Source of the DNA: JANNSX01 sp041397825
GTDB taxonomy: Bacteria; Pseudomonadota; Alphaproteobacteria; Rhizobiales; Hyphomicrobiaceae
DNA: 64,000 nucleotides
NCBI GenBank assembly: GCA_041397825.1
Contig: JAWKVX010000003.1
Coordinates: 558,001-622,000, forward strand
Reading direction: 5' to 3'
The notes beneath the pieces were generated by a model. That model was not told the DNA's origin, did not search any database, and was given only the letters and a program-made list of their open reading frames with translations. Below are positions 8,663-18,423 of the stretch, in pieces. Position numbers and translations under genes: made by a program. The first letter of the stretch is position 1. Each line of letters begins with the position of its first letter.

Positions 8663-10576
8663 ATGCGATTTCCACCCCAGCTCCTCGACGAGATCCGCGC
8701 CCGCCTGCCGGTATCGCAGGTGGTATCGCGCCGGGTTGCGCTCAAGCGACAGGGTCGTGAGTTCATCGGTCTGTCGCCCTTCAAGGTCGAGAAGACGCCG
8801 TCCTTCACCGTCAACGATCACAAAGGCTTCTATCACTGCTTCGCCACCGGCGAGCACGGCGACATCTTCACCTTCCTGATGAAGACCGAAGGGCTGGCCT
8901 TTCCGGAGGCGGTCGAGCGGCTGGCCGAGGAAGCCGGGGTTGCCATGCCCAAGCCGTCTCCCGAACTGGTGCGGCAGGCGGGCGAATACGACCGGCTGGC
9001 GGCGGCGTCCGAGGCGGCAGCCGCCTATTTCGAGGCCAGGCTCAAGACGCCCGAGGGACGAGCAGCCCGCGACTATCTGGTCCGGCGCGGGCTCGCCGAG
9101 ACAACCATCGCAACCTTCCGTCTGGGCTTTGCGCCCGACAGCCGCTCGGGTCTGAAGGAGCATCTGGCGGCGAAGGGCTACTCGACGGACGAGATGGTGA
9201 AAGCCGGCCTCCTGATCGCCGGTGCCGACATTCCCGTCCCCTATGATCGCTTCCGCGGCCGTCTGATGATCCCCATCCCGGATCTGAAAGGCCGTGTCAT
9301 CGCCTTCGGCGGCCGCGCCCTGAAACCGGACCAAAGCCCGAAATACCTGAACTCGCCGGAGACGCCGCTCTTTCACAAAGGGCGCATCCTCTACAATGCG
9401 GCGCGCGCCCGTTTGCCGGCCCACGATGCCGGGACGGTCGTGGTCGTCGAGGGGTATCTGGACGTGATCGCGCTGGCGGAGGCCGGCATCGGGCAGGTGG
9501 TGGCGCCTCTCGGCACAGCGCTGACGCCCGACCAGATCAAGCTGCTCTGGCGGCTCGGTCCGGAGCCCATTCTGTGTTTCGACGGCGACGCCGCCGGCCA
9601 GAAGGCGGCCTATCGGGCCGTCGACACCGTGCTGCCGATGCTCGAGCCGGGCCGGAGCTTGCGGTTTGCCTTTTTGCCCGCTGGCCTCGACCCGGACGAC
9701 CTCGTCCGCCAGCAAGGGGCCGAGGCAGCGCGGCGTGTGTTGTCGAACGCGAGCAGCCTGCTCGAGGTCGCCTGGAGACGCGAGCGGGAACGGGAGCCCG
9801 CTGATACCCCCGAGCGCCGGGCGGCTCTTTCCCATCGGGTCGAGAAGCTGGCCGAGAGTGTCGAGGATCGCTCTGTCCGCGAGGAGTATCAACGCGAGCT
9901 TCGGCAACGCCTTAGAGAGTTTCAGTGGCAGGCGGTTCGCGGTTCGGGGCGTGGTGGGGCACGCGCGCTCAATGACAACGATTGGCGCACCCGCGAGCGA
10001 AGCCTCGGCCAGAGAAAGCCGCAACCGGTTCAGGGCGCCCAGGCTTCGAGATCCGCATTGGCGCGCAGCCCGCTTGTCGTCGGCATGAGCCACGACGTGA
10101 CCCGGCAGGCCCTGATACTCAAGACGGTGATGAATCATCCCTGGCTGTTGGACGAGGTGGCCGAGGAGGTGGCGGCGCTTAAGCTGTCGGCCCCGGCCCT
10201 GGAACGGCTTCGCGATGCGCTGTTGCGCATCCATGCGGACGGCGCCCCCCTTGACATCGAAACGCTCAACTCCCATTTGCTCAGGTTAGGCCTCGAGGAT
10301 GCCGTCGGCTTCGTCCAGCGCGCCCTGACACACAACAGTGATCGTTTCGCCGAGCCCGGCGCAGCCGAGGACAAAGTCGTGCTGGCCTGGCGGGAGCTAT
10401 TGTCGTTGCAACTCAAATTCGAAGGCCTTAGGCAGGACTTGGCGGCAGCAGAGGCAGCATTGGTCAGGGACGGCAGCGAGCAGGCTTTGTTGGCGCTGGC
10501 CGAGATCCGGGAAAAACAGAACACAATGGAAACATCGACGCCCGATGGTCTGTCCGATGGGCGGCGTCGTGCCTGA
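8663..10576 (+). CDS. dnaG: DNA primase with degenerate zinc ribbon
   Basis: DnaG makes RNA primers at the replication fork. The 637-residue protein has the N-terminal CHC2 region, a core with TOPRIM motifs (VVVVEGYLDVIALAEAG and LCFDGDAAGQKAAYRA), and a C-terminal helicase-interaction domain. The zinc ribbon is eroded: of the usual C-H-C-C ligands only C59 remains, the others being S38, K41 and T62 in GLSPFKVEKTPSF and YHCFATGEHGD. Loss of these ligands occurs in other alphaproteobacterial primases that I recall, so it need not mean loss of function. The ATG at 8663 fits the family start; the frame runs further upstream without homology. rpoD follows after 93 bases. Confidence 0.95.
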   Translation: MRFPPQLLDEIRARLPVSQVVSRRVALKRQGREFIGLSPFKVEKTPSFTVNDHKGFYHCFATGEHGDIFTFLMKTEGLAFPEAVERLAEEAGVAMPKPSPELVRQAGEYDRLAAASEAAAAYFEARLKTPEGRAARDYLVRRGLAETTIATFRLGFAPDSRSGLKEHLAAKGYSTDEMVKAGLLIAGADIPVPYDRFRGRLMIPIPDLKGRVIAFGGRALKPDQSPKYLNSPETPLFHKGRILYNAARARLPAHDAGTVVVVEGYLDVIALAEAGIGQVVAPLGTALTPDQIKLLWRLGPEPILCFDGDAAGQKAAYRAVDTVLPMLEPGRSLRFAFLPAGLDPDDLVRQQGAEAARRVLSNASSLLEVAWRREREREPADTPERRAALSHRVEKLAESVEDRSVREEYQRELRQRLREFQWQAVRGSGRGGARALNDNDWRTRERSLGQRKPQPVQGAQASRSALARSPLVVGMSHDVTRQALILKTVMNHPWLLDEVAEEVAALKLSAPALERLRDALLRIHADGAPLDIETLNSHLLRLGLEDAVGFVQRALTHNSDRFAEPGAAEDKVVLAWRELLSLQLKFEGLRQDLAAAEAALVRDGSEQALLALAEIREKQNTMETSTPDGLSDGRRRA

Positions 10577-10669
10577 CGGGGCGGTCAGGGGCAAGTGACA
10601 TAAGGTAGAGGCCGCGGTCACGGGCGCTCCGAGCGCCGGGCGCGGCAAGGCAGCATCGATCGGAGTGGC

Positions 10670-12739
<2,070 letters not shown>

Positions 12740-12819
12740 GCTGAGTATTGAATTGGCCGATCGTGGCCCCGTAGCGGAGGCCCTCCATGGCGCTTAGTCG
12801 TCGCTTCGAAAGGAAGCAC

Positions 12820-13017
12820 ATGGAGCGAAACTCACTCCATGATGAGATTGAGGCGACATACACCGTCTTCGAGAAGGATGGCCGTGTGCTGCTGCAGATC
12901 GACTCATATGGCCGCGAGAACCGGGAGAAACCCGGAAAGAAGAGCCAAACTATGCAGCTTGACCGACAAGGAGCGAGCCAGTTGCTGGCAATCCTGCGTC
13001 GGGAGTTCTCGCTCTGA
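12820..13017 (+). CDS. Small conserved hypothetical protein
   Basis: This 65-residue protein has no assigned function that I trust. Similar alphaproteobacterial proteins share the pattern of a short acidic start, a strand with VFEKDGRVLLQIDSYGR, then KPGKKSQTMQLDRQG and a C-terminal helix. Some have been loosely labelled as methionyl-tRNA formyltransferase, which this size cannot support. I chose the ATG at 12820 over one at 12787 because AAGGA at 12810-12814 is well placed before it. Confidence 0.65.
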   Translation: MERNSLHDEIEATYTVFEKDGRVLLQIDSYGRENREKPGKKSQTMQLDRQGASQLLAILRREFSL

Positions 13018-13427
13018 GCGAGCGCTCACGTAAAGTCTGTGATCTTCGAAGGCTACAAGCCGCTCTTCTCCTCGCCCACGAAGCCCGCCTTGGCGAGCAC
13101 ACCTTTCTCGACCGCCTGATCGCCGACTGGCGATCCGGTGACAATCGATTCGACAAGCCCGGCGAGTGCTTTCTCGGCGTCTACGAAGGCCCAACCCTCA
13201 TCGCCTGCGGCGGACTCAATCGCGATCCTTACGTGATGCATGATCCTGCCATCGGCCGGCTGCGGCACATCTATGTAGCCGAGGCCCACCGGCGCCAGGG
13301 CGTCGGCTGCGGGCTCGTGCACGAGTTGATCGGCCGCGCCACCACCTTCTATGTGCGGCTCGGTTTCGTGCCTGTGGACGAGGCGGATGCAACACACGCG
13401 ATCCACCTTGGACGTCGTCTGGGATGA
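13014..13427 (+). pseudogene. Decayed GNAT-family acetyltransferase
   Basis: The frame encodes recognisable GNAT sequence from about 13014 to the stop at 13427: a first helix (DLRRLQAALLLAHEA), then TFLDRLIADWRSGDNRFDKPGE, CGGLNRDPY, and the acetyl-CoA loop RHIYVAEAHRRQGVGCGLV. Two defects show. First, between the TGA at 12960-12962 and the GTG at 13233 there is no in-frame ATG, GTG or TTG, so the N-terminal half has no normal start. Second, LVHELIGRA runs straight into TTFYVRLGFVPVD, skipping about 15 residues (strand and R-T-x-N loop) that intact relatives have there. Both point to a remnant rather than a working enzyme. It overlaps the preceding stop by a few bases. Confidence 0.6.
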
Positions 13428-13796
13428 GAGCGCTTGCGGGGCGCGTCGCCCTTGCGCGGCCAACGTCGCCGCCTTGGCAGCCAGGATGATGCTCGAGGGA
13501 TTGAGCCTCGCGCTTCGGCAAACAATAGGAGTGTGACCGGTGCTCGCCCGATCATCCTCACCACAGATCACATGCTGTGACAGCATGCAGCACAGAACAA
13601 CTTCATCAATTCTTCCGTCGACATTCTTTTTCAGCGCCACATCGATCATTTTGTCTGACACGACTTGAGTGCTCCAAAAGATTGCAATGTCATCAGCACA
13701 ATGAATTCAAAATCTCGCCGGAATCTCAGTCAGTTATGCGCGCATCTGCAGCCGGCGCCGGACGGGGACGGGGCCCATTCATCTGGGGGGATCCTC
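13428..13796. other. Lower-GC intergenic region upstream of the outer-membrane barrel gene
   Basis: The 369-base gap includes a distinctly AT-richer stretch at about 13570-13730, unusual in this window. It is the likely promoter and 5' leader region of the barrel gene at 13797, but I could not fix a convincing -35/-10 pair. Short open frames on both strands look non-coding. Confidence 0.4.
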
Positions 13797-14528
13797 ATGC
13801 ACTTGCCGACCATTCCATCAACCGTAGCGGCCACCGTCCTGGCCGTGTCGACCGCTGTCCTGACCCCGATGCCGGCCTTTGCCGGCGAACTCGGAGGTGC
13901 GGGCGAGTCCGGGTCGCCCTACCCGGACGGGTATGTGGAGCCCTTGAGCTTCTGGTCGGGCCCCTACGCCGGCATCACGATCGGCTACGGCTGGGGCGAG
14001 GCGACACAGACCTACATCCGCGCCGGCGATCACGGCACCACCTCGATCTCACCTTCGGGCGGACTCGGGGCGCTGACCTTCGGCTACAACGTCCACACCA
14101 GCCAAGGCATTCTGCTGGGTCTCGAGGGCGACCTCGGTCTCATGGACATGTCGGCAGGTCCGGAAACGGTTTTCGACGGCCACATCTACAGTGCGGATTT
14201 CGGGCCGTTCTGGGGGACAGCCCGTGCCCGGGCCGGCGCCATGCTGGGCCAGGCCCTCGTCTATGGCACGGCCGGGCTCGCCTTCATGGACATCGACGAG
14301 CGCTCGATCGGCAACACGCCCGGTGAGACGGCGTTGAGCAATGAATTCCGGGCCGGGTGGGTGATCGGCGCCGGAGCCGAGCTTGCCGTTGGCCAAAGGA
14401 CCAGCCTCAAGGTCGAGGTTCTCCACATGGATCTCGGCACTGTCGACGGCTTCTCGCAGAACAACGAACCCTTCCGCTTCGAGGAGACGGCCAACGTCCT
14501 CCGAACGGGCATCAGCTACAAGTTCTGA
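13797..14528 (+). CDS. Outer-membrane beta-barrel protein (Omp25/RopB type)
   Basis: The 243-residue protein has a signal peptide (about 1-28, ending MPAFAGE) and a small eight-strand-type barrel pattern. Typical segments are FWSGPYAGITIGYGWGE, FGYNVHTSQGILLGLEGDL, ARARAGAMLGQALVYGTAGLAF and a closing strand VLRTGISYKF that ends in aromatic phenylalanine, as required for barrel assembly. This is the family of abundant small porin-like proteins in Hyphomicrobiales. A GGGGGG run at about 13784-13790 is a fitting ribosome site for the ATG at 13797; the frame is open further upstream without signal-like sequence. Confidence 0.85.
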   Translation: MHLPTIPSTVAATVLAVSTAVLTPMPAFAGELGGAGESGSPYPDGYVEPLSFWSGPYAGITIGYGWGEATQTYIRAGDHGTTSISPSGGLGALTFGYNVHTSQGILLGLEGDLGLMDMSAGPETVFDGHIYSADFGPFWGTARARAGAMLGQALVYGTAGLAFMDIDERSIGNTPGETALSNEFRAGWVIGAGAELAVGQRTSLKVEVLHMDLGTVDGFSQNNEPFRFEETANVLRTGISYKF

Positions 14529-14537
14529 CACCGTTGA

Positions 14538-14574
14538 GGCCGGCGGGCCTGCTCCGCGACGCCGTCCGCCGGCC
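14538..14574 (+). terminator. GC-rich hairpin after the barrel gene
   Basis: GGCCGGCGG at 14538-14546 pairs perfectly with CCGCCGGCC at 14566-14574 around a 19-base loop, beginning 10 bases after the stop codon. There is no U-run after it, so termination is plausible but not assured. Confidence 0.35.
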
Positions 14575-14719
14575 ACTGATCTATGGGACCTGCTTGACCG
14601 GTCGCGCCGCAAGCGGCACGGATGCGCTTCGACATGCCCGCCGACACACCCCCGACATCAAATCCGATCAATGGTGAGCATCAAGCCGTCGCCCGAGGAT
14701 CGAACCGCAAGGTTGTCTC

Positions 14720-15811
14720 ATGCCCAAGTCACGCCGATCACTTCTTTCGATGGCCGCAGTGCTCGGCACCGCGCTTCTCGTCGATGGGCCGCGGGCATCG
14801 GCGCAAGAGTCGGAGACCGGGAAGAAGATCCGGCAGGCGGTCGCCAGCGGCGATCTCGCTGGCCTGCACGGCGTGATGGTGGCGCACAAGGGCAAGGTGT
14901 TGGTCGAGGAGTTCTTTTCGGGCGAGGACGAGCGCTGGGGCGTGTCGCTTGGCAAGCGTGATCATGGTCCGGAAACGCTGCATGATCTGCGGTCTGTCAC
15001 CAAGTCGATCGTCGCGCTGCTCTACGGAATGGCTCTGGCCGAGCGGCGTGTTCCGACGGTCGATCGGCCTCTCCTGGCGCAGTTCCCGGAGTATGCCGAT
15101 CTCGCCGGCGATCCGCGCCGCGATGCCATCACGATCGGACATGCGCTGTCGATGCAGATGGGCACCGAATGGGACGAGAGCCTGCCCTATAGCGATCCGC
15201 GCAACAGCGAGATCGCCATGGAGGCGGCAAGCGATCGCTATCGCTTCATCCTGGATCGGCCGATGATCGAGCCGCCGGGCACACAATGGCGCTACAATGG
15301 TGGGGCGACGGCGATCATCGGGCGTGTCATCGCCAAGGGCGTCGGCAAGCCGATCGACGCCTACGCGAAAAAAAAGCTGCTCGAGCCGCTCGGCATTCGA
15401 GAGTTCGAGTGGATCAAGGGGCGCGATGGCGAGCCGTCCGCGGCCTCGGGCCTGCGGCTGAAGCTCCCCGATCTGGTGCGGATCGGCGAGATGGTGGTGG
15501 CTGGTGGCACCTTTGATGGCCGAACGATCGTTCCTGCCGACTGGCTGACGGCGCTGGCAACACCGCGCGCCACAACCCGTGACGGTCTGCGCTACGGATA
15601 TTTCTGGTGGCTGGCGCCACAGGGCGACCCGCCGGTTTGGGTCGCGTGTTTCGGCAACGGCGGACAGCGGCTGACCGTCCAGTCCAAACACGGGCTCGTC
15701 ATCGCCATCAATGCGGGGAACTACAACCGGCCGGATGATTGGAAGATGCCGGTCAAGCTGATCGAGGGCTATCTCGTGCCGGGCCTGCGCGACCAGATCG
15801 TCGGCAAGTAG
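14720..15811 (+). CDS. Secreted serine hydrolase, class C beta-lactamase fold
   Basis: The 363-residue protein belongs to the beta-lactamase/penicillin-binding-protein-like serine hydrolases (PF00144). The nucleophile motif S92-V-T-K95 is in LRSVTKSIVALLYG; the second motif is Y192-N-G in WRYNGGATAI; the third region is FGNGGQRL near residue 313. The N-terminus SRRSLLSMAAVLGTALL resembles a twin-arginine signal, with cleavage after RASA. True class C enzymes have Y-x-N and K-T-G; their absence here argues for an esterase or peptidase rather than antibiotic resistance. It is a lone gene. Confidence 0.8.
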   Translation: MPKSRRSLLSMAAVLGTALLVDGPRASAQESETGKKIRQAVASGDLAGLHGVMVAHKGKVLVEEFFSGEDERWGVSLGKRDHGPETLHDLRSVTKSIVALLYGMALAERRVPTVDRPLLAQFPEYADLAGDPRRDAITIGHALSMQMGTEWDESLPYSDPRNSEIAMEAASDRYRFILDRPMIEPPGTQWRYNGGATAIIGRVIAKGVGKPIDAYAKKKLLEPLGIREFEWIKGRDGEPSAASGLRLKLPDLVRIGEMVVAGGTFDGRTIVPADWLTALATPRATTRDGLRYGYFWWLAPQGDPPVWVACFGNGGQRLTVQSKHGLVIAINAGNYNRPDDWKMPVKLIEGYLVPGLRDQIVGK

Positions 15812-15964
15812 TTGCGATTGGGATGGCGGCTTGTGGCAAGCAGGCTTGCCCTGGGCGCCCTTCGCGGGTCTTCACACCACCTTCACGCGATTGTGGCTGG
15901 CGCTGTGCATCCTGCGTCGCCACATGGATGGGGGAGAACCACCCTCTTGCCCCGGAGGCTCCCG

Positions 15965-16438
15965 ATGCTCCACCGCCGCACGTTCCTGCTCTCGACTGCC
16001 AGTCTCGTCGCGCTCACACCCTTTGTCCGGCTGTCCGCTGCCGAAACCTTCGAGATCACCAGGACTGAGGCCGAGTGGCGTGCGCTGCTCACACCGGCCC
16101 AATACGCGGTGTTGCGCGAGGAGGACACCGAGCGCCCTGGCACGAGCGAGCTCTTGGGCGAGCATCGCGAGGGCACGTTCCATTGCGCCGCCTGCGATCT
16201 CCCTCTTTACAGCTCCTCGACGAAATACGAGTCCGGCACCGGCTGGCCGAGCTTCTACGACGTGCTGCCCAATGCCGTCGGCCTCAAAGAGGACAACACG
16301 CTCTTCACGACGCGCACGGAGGTGCATTGCCGGCGCTGCGGTGGGCACCTCGGCCACGTCTTCGACGACGGCCCGGCGCCGACCGGCAAGCGCTATTGCA
16401 TGAACGGCGTCGCGCTGGTGTTTCACCCCAAGGCGTGA
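15965..16438 (+). CDS. msrB: Exported peptide-methionine (R)-S-oxide reductase
   Basis: MsrB reduces the R-sulfoxide of oxidised methionine in proteins. The 157-residue protein has the complete domain: zinc ligands C74, C77, C122 and C125 (HCAACD and HCRRCGGHLGH) and the catalytic C145 in RYCMNG. Residues 1-26 form a signal with RRTFLLS, resembling a twin-arginine signal, so the enzyme is predicted to act in the periplasm. The ATG at 15965 is preceded by GGAGG, and starting here gives the signal peptide; the open frame extends upstream without meaning. Confidence 0.92.
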   Translation: MLHRRTFLLSTASLVALTPFVRLSAAETFEITRTEAEWRALLTPAQYAVLREEDTERPGTSELLGEHREGTFHCAACDLPLYSSSTKYESGTGWPSFYDVLPNAVGLKEDNTLFTTRTEVHCRRCGGHLGHVFDDGPAPTGKRYCMNGVALVFHPKA

Positions 16439-16520
16439 ATTGTCGCGGTAAGAGGGGTTGCTTTCCAGTAGCTTCTCGCCCAGTGTTCATGCAACACGTA
16501 AAGGCAACCGGAGTACCGCC

Positions 16521-16763
16521 ATGAGAGTGCTTGCGATGCTCGCTATCGTCGGTCTCGCCGCAACGGCGATGGCCGCCAGCGCCCCCGCGACCGAAGTCGA
16601 GACCACCGACGACACCGTCACCGTGAGGGCACCCTACACCGACGTCGATACGTCCTCGGACAAGGTGACGGTCAAAGCCCCCTACACGGACGTGCAGGTC
16701 GACAAGAAGAATCGCCGGGTCCAAATCCGCGTGCCGTATTTCAGCGGCGACATCAGCTGGTAG
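16521..16763 (+). CDS. Small secreted protein with APYTDV repeats
   Basis: The 80-residue protein has a signal peptide (about 1-20, TAMAASA). The mature part of about 58 residues contains tandem repeats: TVTVRAPYTDVDT, then KVTVKAPYTDVQV, then a weaker VQIRVPYFSGDI. The regular alternation suggests short beta hairpins. No cysteines are present. GGAG at about 16510 precedes the ATG. It follows msrB after 82 bases but I see no functional link. Function unknown. Confidence 0.7.
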   Translation: MRVLAMLAIVGLAATAMAASAPATEVETTDDTVTVRAPYTDVDTSSDKVTVKAPYTDVQVDKKNRRVQIRVPYFSGDISW

Positions 16764-16764
16764 G

Positions 16765-17511
16765 TCAGCTTTTCCGCGGCCGCCCTTCGAGCCCGGCCAT
16801 CTCGGTCGCATCGGCGTTCGGGATGCGCATCTCGAAGATCTCGGTGATGCTTGTGTAGTCATAGTAGCCGAGCCGGGCGATCGGGCGCGCTTTCAGGATG
16901 TCGAGCTTGCCCGACGGCAGCACGAAGCGCTCGTCGATATGAATGCGCACCACTTGGCCGAAGACGACGTCGGCATCGGAGACCTTGGTGGTACCGGGAA
17001 ACCGCAGCGTCGTGAGATACCGGCATTCGAATGCGAACGGACTCTCGGCGACGCGTGGCCCCGGCGCTTCGATGCAGGGTGCTTTCGTGACACCGGCGAG
17101 TGTGAACTCGTCGATCCCGCGCGCGACGGGCTGAGCCGATTTATTCACCGCCTCGCGCAGCTCGTAGGTCGCCATGTTCCAGACGAAATAGCCGGTCTCC
17201 TCGGCATTGATGACGGTGTCCTTCTTGCGGGCATCGACATGCTGGTCGGCAGAGAACATGACGATCGGTGGATCGTAGGTGATGTTCTGCCACTGGCTGA
17301 ATGGGGCGAGGTTCGTCTGCCCCGCCTTCGAGATCGTCGACAGCCAGCCGATCGGCCGGGGTACCGTGCAGCTCTTGAAGGGATCGAAGGGAAGCGGGCA
17401 ATCGTCCTTGCGCGGGTCGTAGTGCATGGTGCAATCCGTGGCAATGATACTGATCGGCACCCTATCGGTCGACGTGTCGATCCTCAACCTCAGCTGTGCG
17501 ACCTCTGCCAT
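16765..17511 (-). CDS. Flavin reductase-like (FMN-binding split-barrel) protein
   Basis: The 248-residue protein fits the flavin reductase-like family (PF01613): CTVPRPIGWLSTISKAGQTNLAPFSQWQ is the flavin-binding start, followed by PPIVMFSAD, DTVINAEETGYFVWNMATYE and FGQVVRIHID. Family members bind FMN and some reduce it for a partner oxygenase. The start at 17511 has a good CGGAGG site before it; an internal ATG at 17427 begins nearer the domain and remains possible, but it lacks such a site. It converges with the preceding secreted repeat gene (1-base gap). Confidence 0.82.
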   Translation of the reverse strand: MAEVAQLRLRIDTSTDRVPISIIATDCTMHYDPRKDDCPLPFDPFKSCTVPRPIGWLSTISKAGQTNLAPFSQWQNITYDPPIVMFSADQHVDARKKDTVINAEETGYFVWNMATYELREAVNKSAQPVARGIDEFTLAGVTKAPCIEAPGPRVAESPFAFECRYLTTLRFPGTTKVSDADVVFGQVVRIHIDERFVLPSGKLDILKARPIARLGYYDYTSITEIFEMRIPNADATEMAGLEGRPRKS

Positions 17512-17573
17512 TGAACCTCCGCCACATGCGGCCTAGACTTCGCTCAAGCGATGAGCACGGACGGGAGTCCTCC

Positions 17574-17855
17574 ATGTCGTTCCTGAAGAGGCTGTTCGGC
17601 GCCGGGTCGGAGGCGGGTCCAGCCGCGGCCGCCAAGACGACTGAGTACAAGGGCTTCACCATCGAGGCACGGCCCTACAAGGAAGGTGGCCAATTCCAGC
17701 TCGCCGGCGTCATCTCGAAGGAGATCGACGGCGTCCGGAAGGAGCACACGTTCGTCCGGGCTGACCGCTTCTCCGGCCAGGACGAGGCCGCCGAGTTCGC
17801 TCTGGCGAAGGGGCGCCAGATCATCGACGAGCGCGGCGACAAGGTGTTCGGGTAG
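17574..17855 (+). CDS. HlyU-family protein
   Basis: The 93-residue protein matches the HlyU family (PF10115): a short hydrophobic start (MSFLKRLFG), an alanine linker, then EYKGFTIEARPYKEGGQFQLAG and HTFVRADRFSGQDEAAEFALAKGRQIIDE. HlyU was named for a haemolysin activator in Vibrio, but the many alphaproteobacterial members have no proven regulatory role and no DNA-binding helices are evident here. It converges with the Gre-factor gene with 1 base between the stops. Confidence 0.85.
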   Translation: MSFLKRLFGAGSEAGPAAAAKTTEYKGFTIEARPYKEGGQFQLAGVISKEIDGVRKEHTFVRADRFSGQDEAAEFALAKGRQIIDERGDKVFG

Positions 17856-17856
17856 A

Positions 17857-18327
17857 TCAACAGGCGATCTCGACGATGTCCGCCTCGCTCTTGCCGGCGC
17901 TCACCACATCGCCAACCGATTTCCCGAGCAGTGCGCGAGCCAGGGGCGAGACATAGGAGAGCGTGCCCTTCCGGGGATCAGCCTCATCCTCGCCGACGAT
18001 GCGGTAGGTTTGCCGGCGGCCGTCGTCGCGCTCGATGGTGACTTCGGAGCCGAAGGCGACGGTCGCGGTTTGGGTCGGGCGCGCGATCACCTCGGCGGTG
18101 GCCCGGCGCGCGGTCCAATAGCGCAAATCTCGAGCCGCCGTAGCGAGGGCCTGCTTGTCGTTAGCGGCTTGGGCCGCTGACTGCGCCTCGGCCAGCGCCC
18201 TGATCTCGGCCTCCATCATTGCCAATCCTACCGCCGTCACCCAATTGGGATGGGGCGAGACCGGCCGGTCGGGCAGCAGGTCGGGCGTGTCGTCGCCGTC
18301 GCTTTCCCGGATGAAGGCCCGGCTCAC
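17857..18327 (-). CDS. GreA/GreB-family transcription elongation factor
   Basis: Gre factors enter the secondary channel of RNA polymerase and stimulate cleavage of backtracked RNA. The 156-residue protein starts SRAFIRESDGDD, like GreB-type proteins, has a predicted N-terminal coiled coil (about 30-75) and the C-terminal FKBP-like domain (VTIERDDGRRQTYRIVGEDEAD, then YVSPLARALLGKSVGDVV). The acidic residues expected at the coiled-coil tip are not obvious, so cleavage stimulation is uncertain; it may be one of the Gre-like competitors. Confidence 0.85.
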   Translation of the reverse strand: MSRAFIRESDGDDTPDLLPDRPVSPHPNWVTAVGLAMMEAEIRALAEAQSAAQAANDKQALATAARDLRYWTARRATAEVIARPTQTATVAFGSEVTIERDDGRRQTYRIVGEDEADPRKGTLSYVSPLARALLGKSVGDVVSAGKSEADIVEIAC

Positions 18328-18423
18328 GGTTCAACCTCCCGGCCGATCTGGACCAAAGCGTGAAGTCAGGATGTCACGGTGGGGCGAGGCTTGGCAACCC
18401 GCAGGGGACGGAATGATCTCGGG

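Noticed and set aside
13233..13427. A 64-residue GNAT protein starting at GTG 13233
   Set aside because: It would lack the first half of the fold, while the homology continues upstream in the same frame; a remnant explains it better.
14720..15811. Calling the serine hydrolase an AmpC beta-lactamase
   Set aside because: Only the SxxK motif is classical; Y-x-N and K-T-G are replaced, so resistance is not supported.
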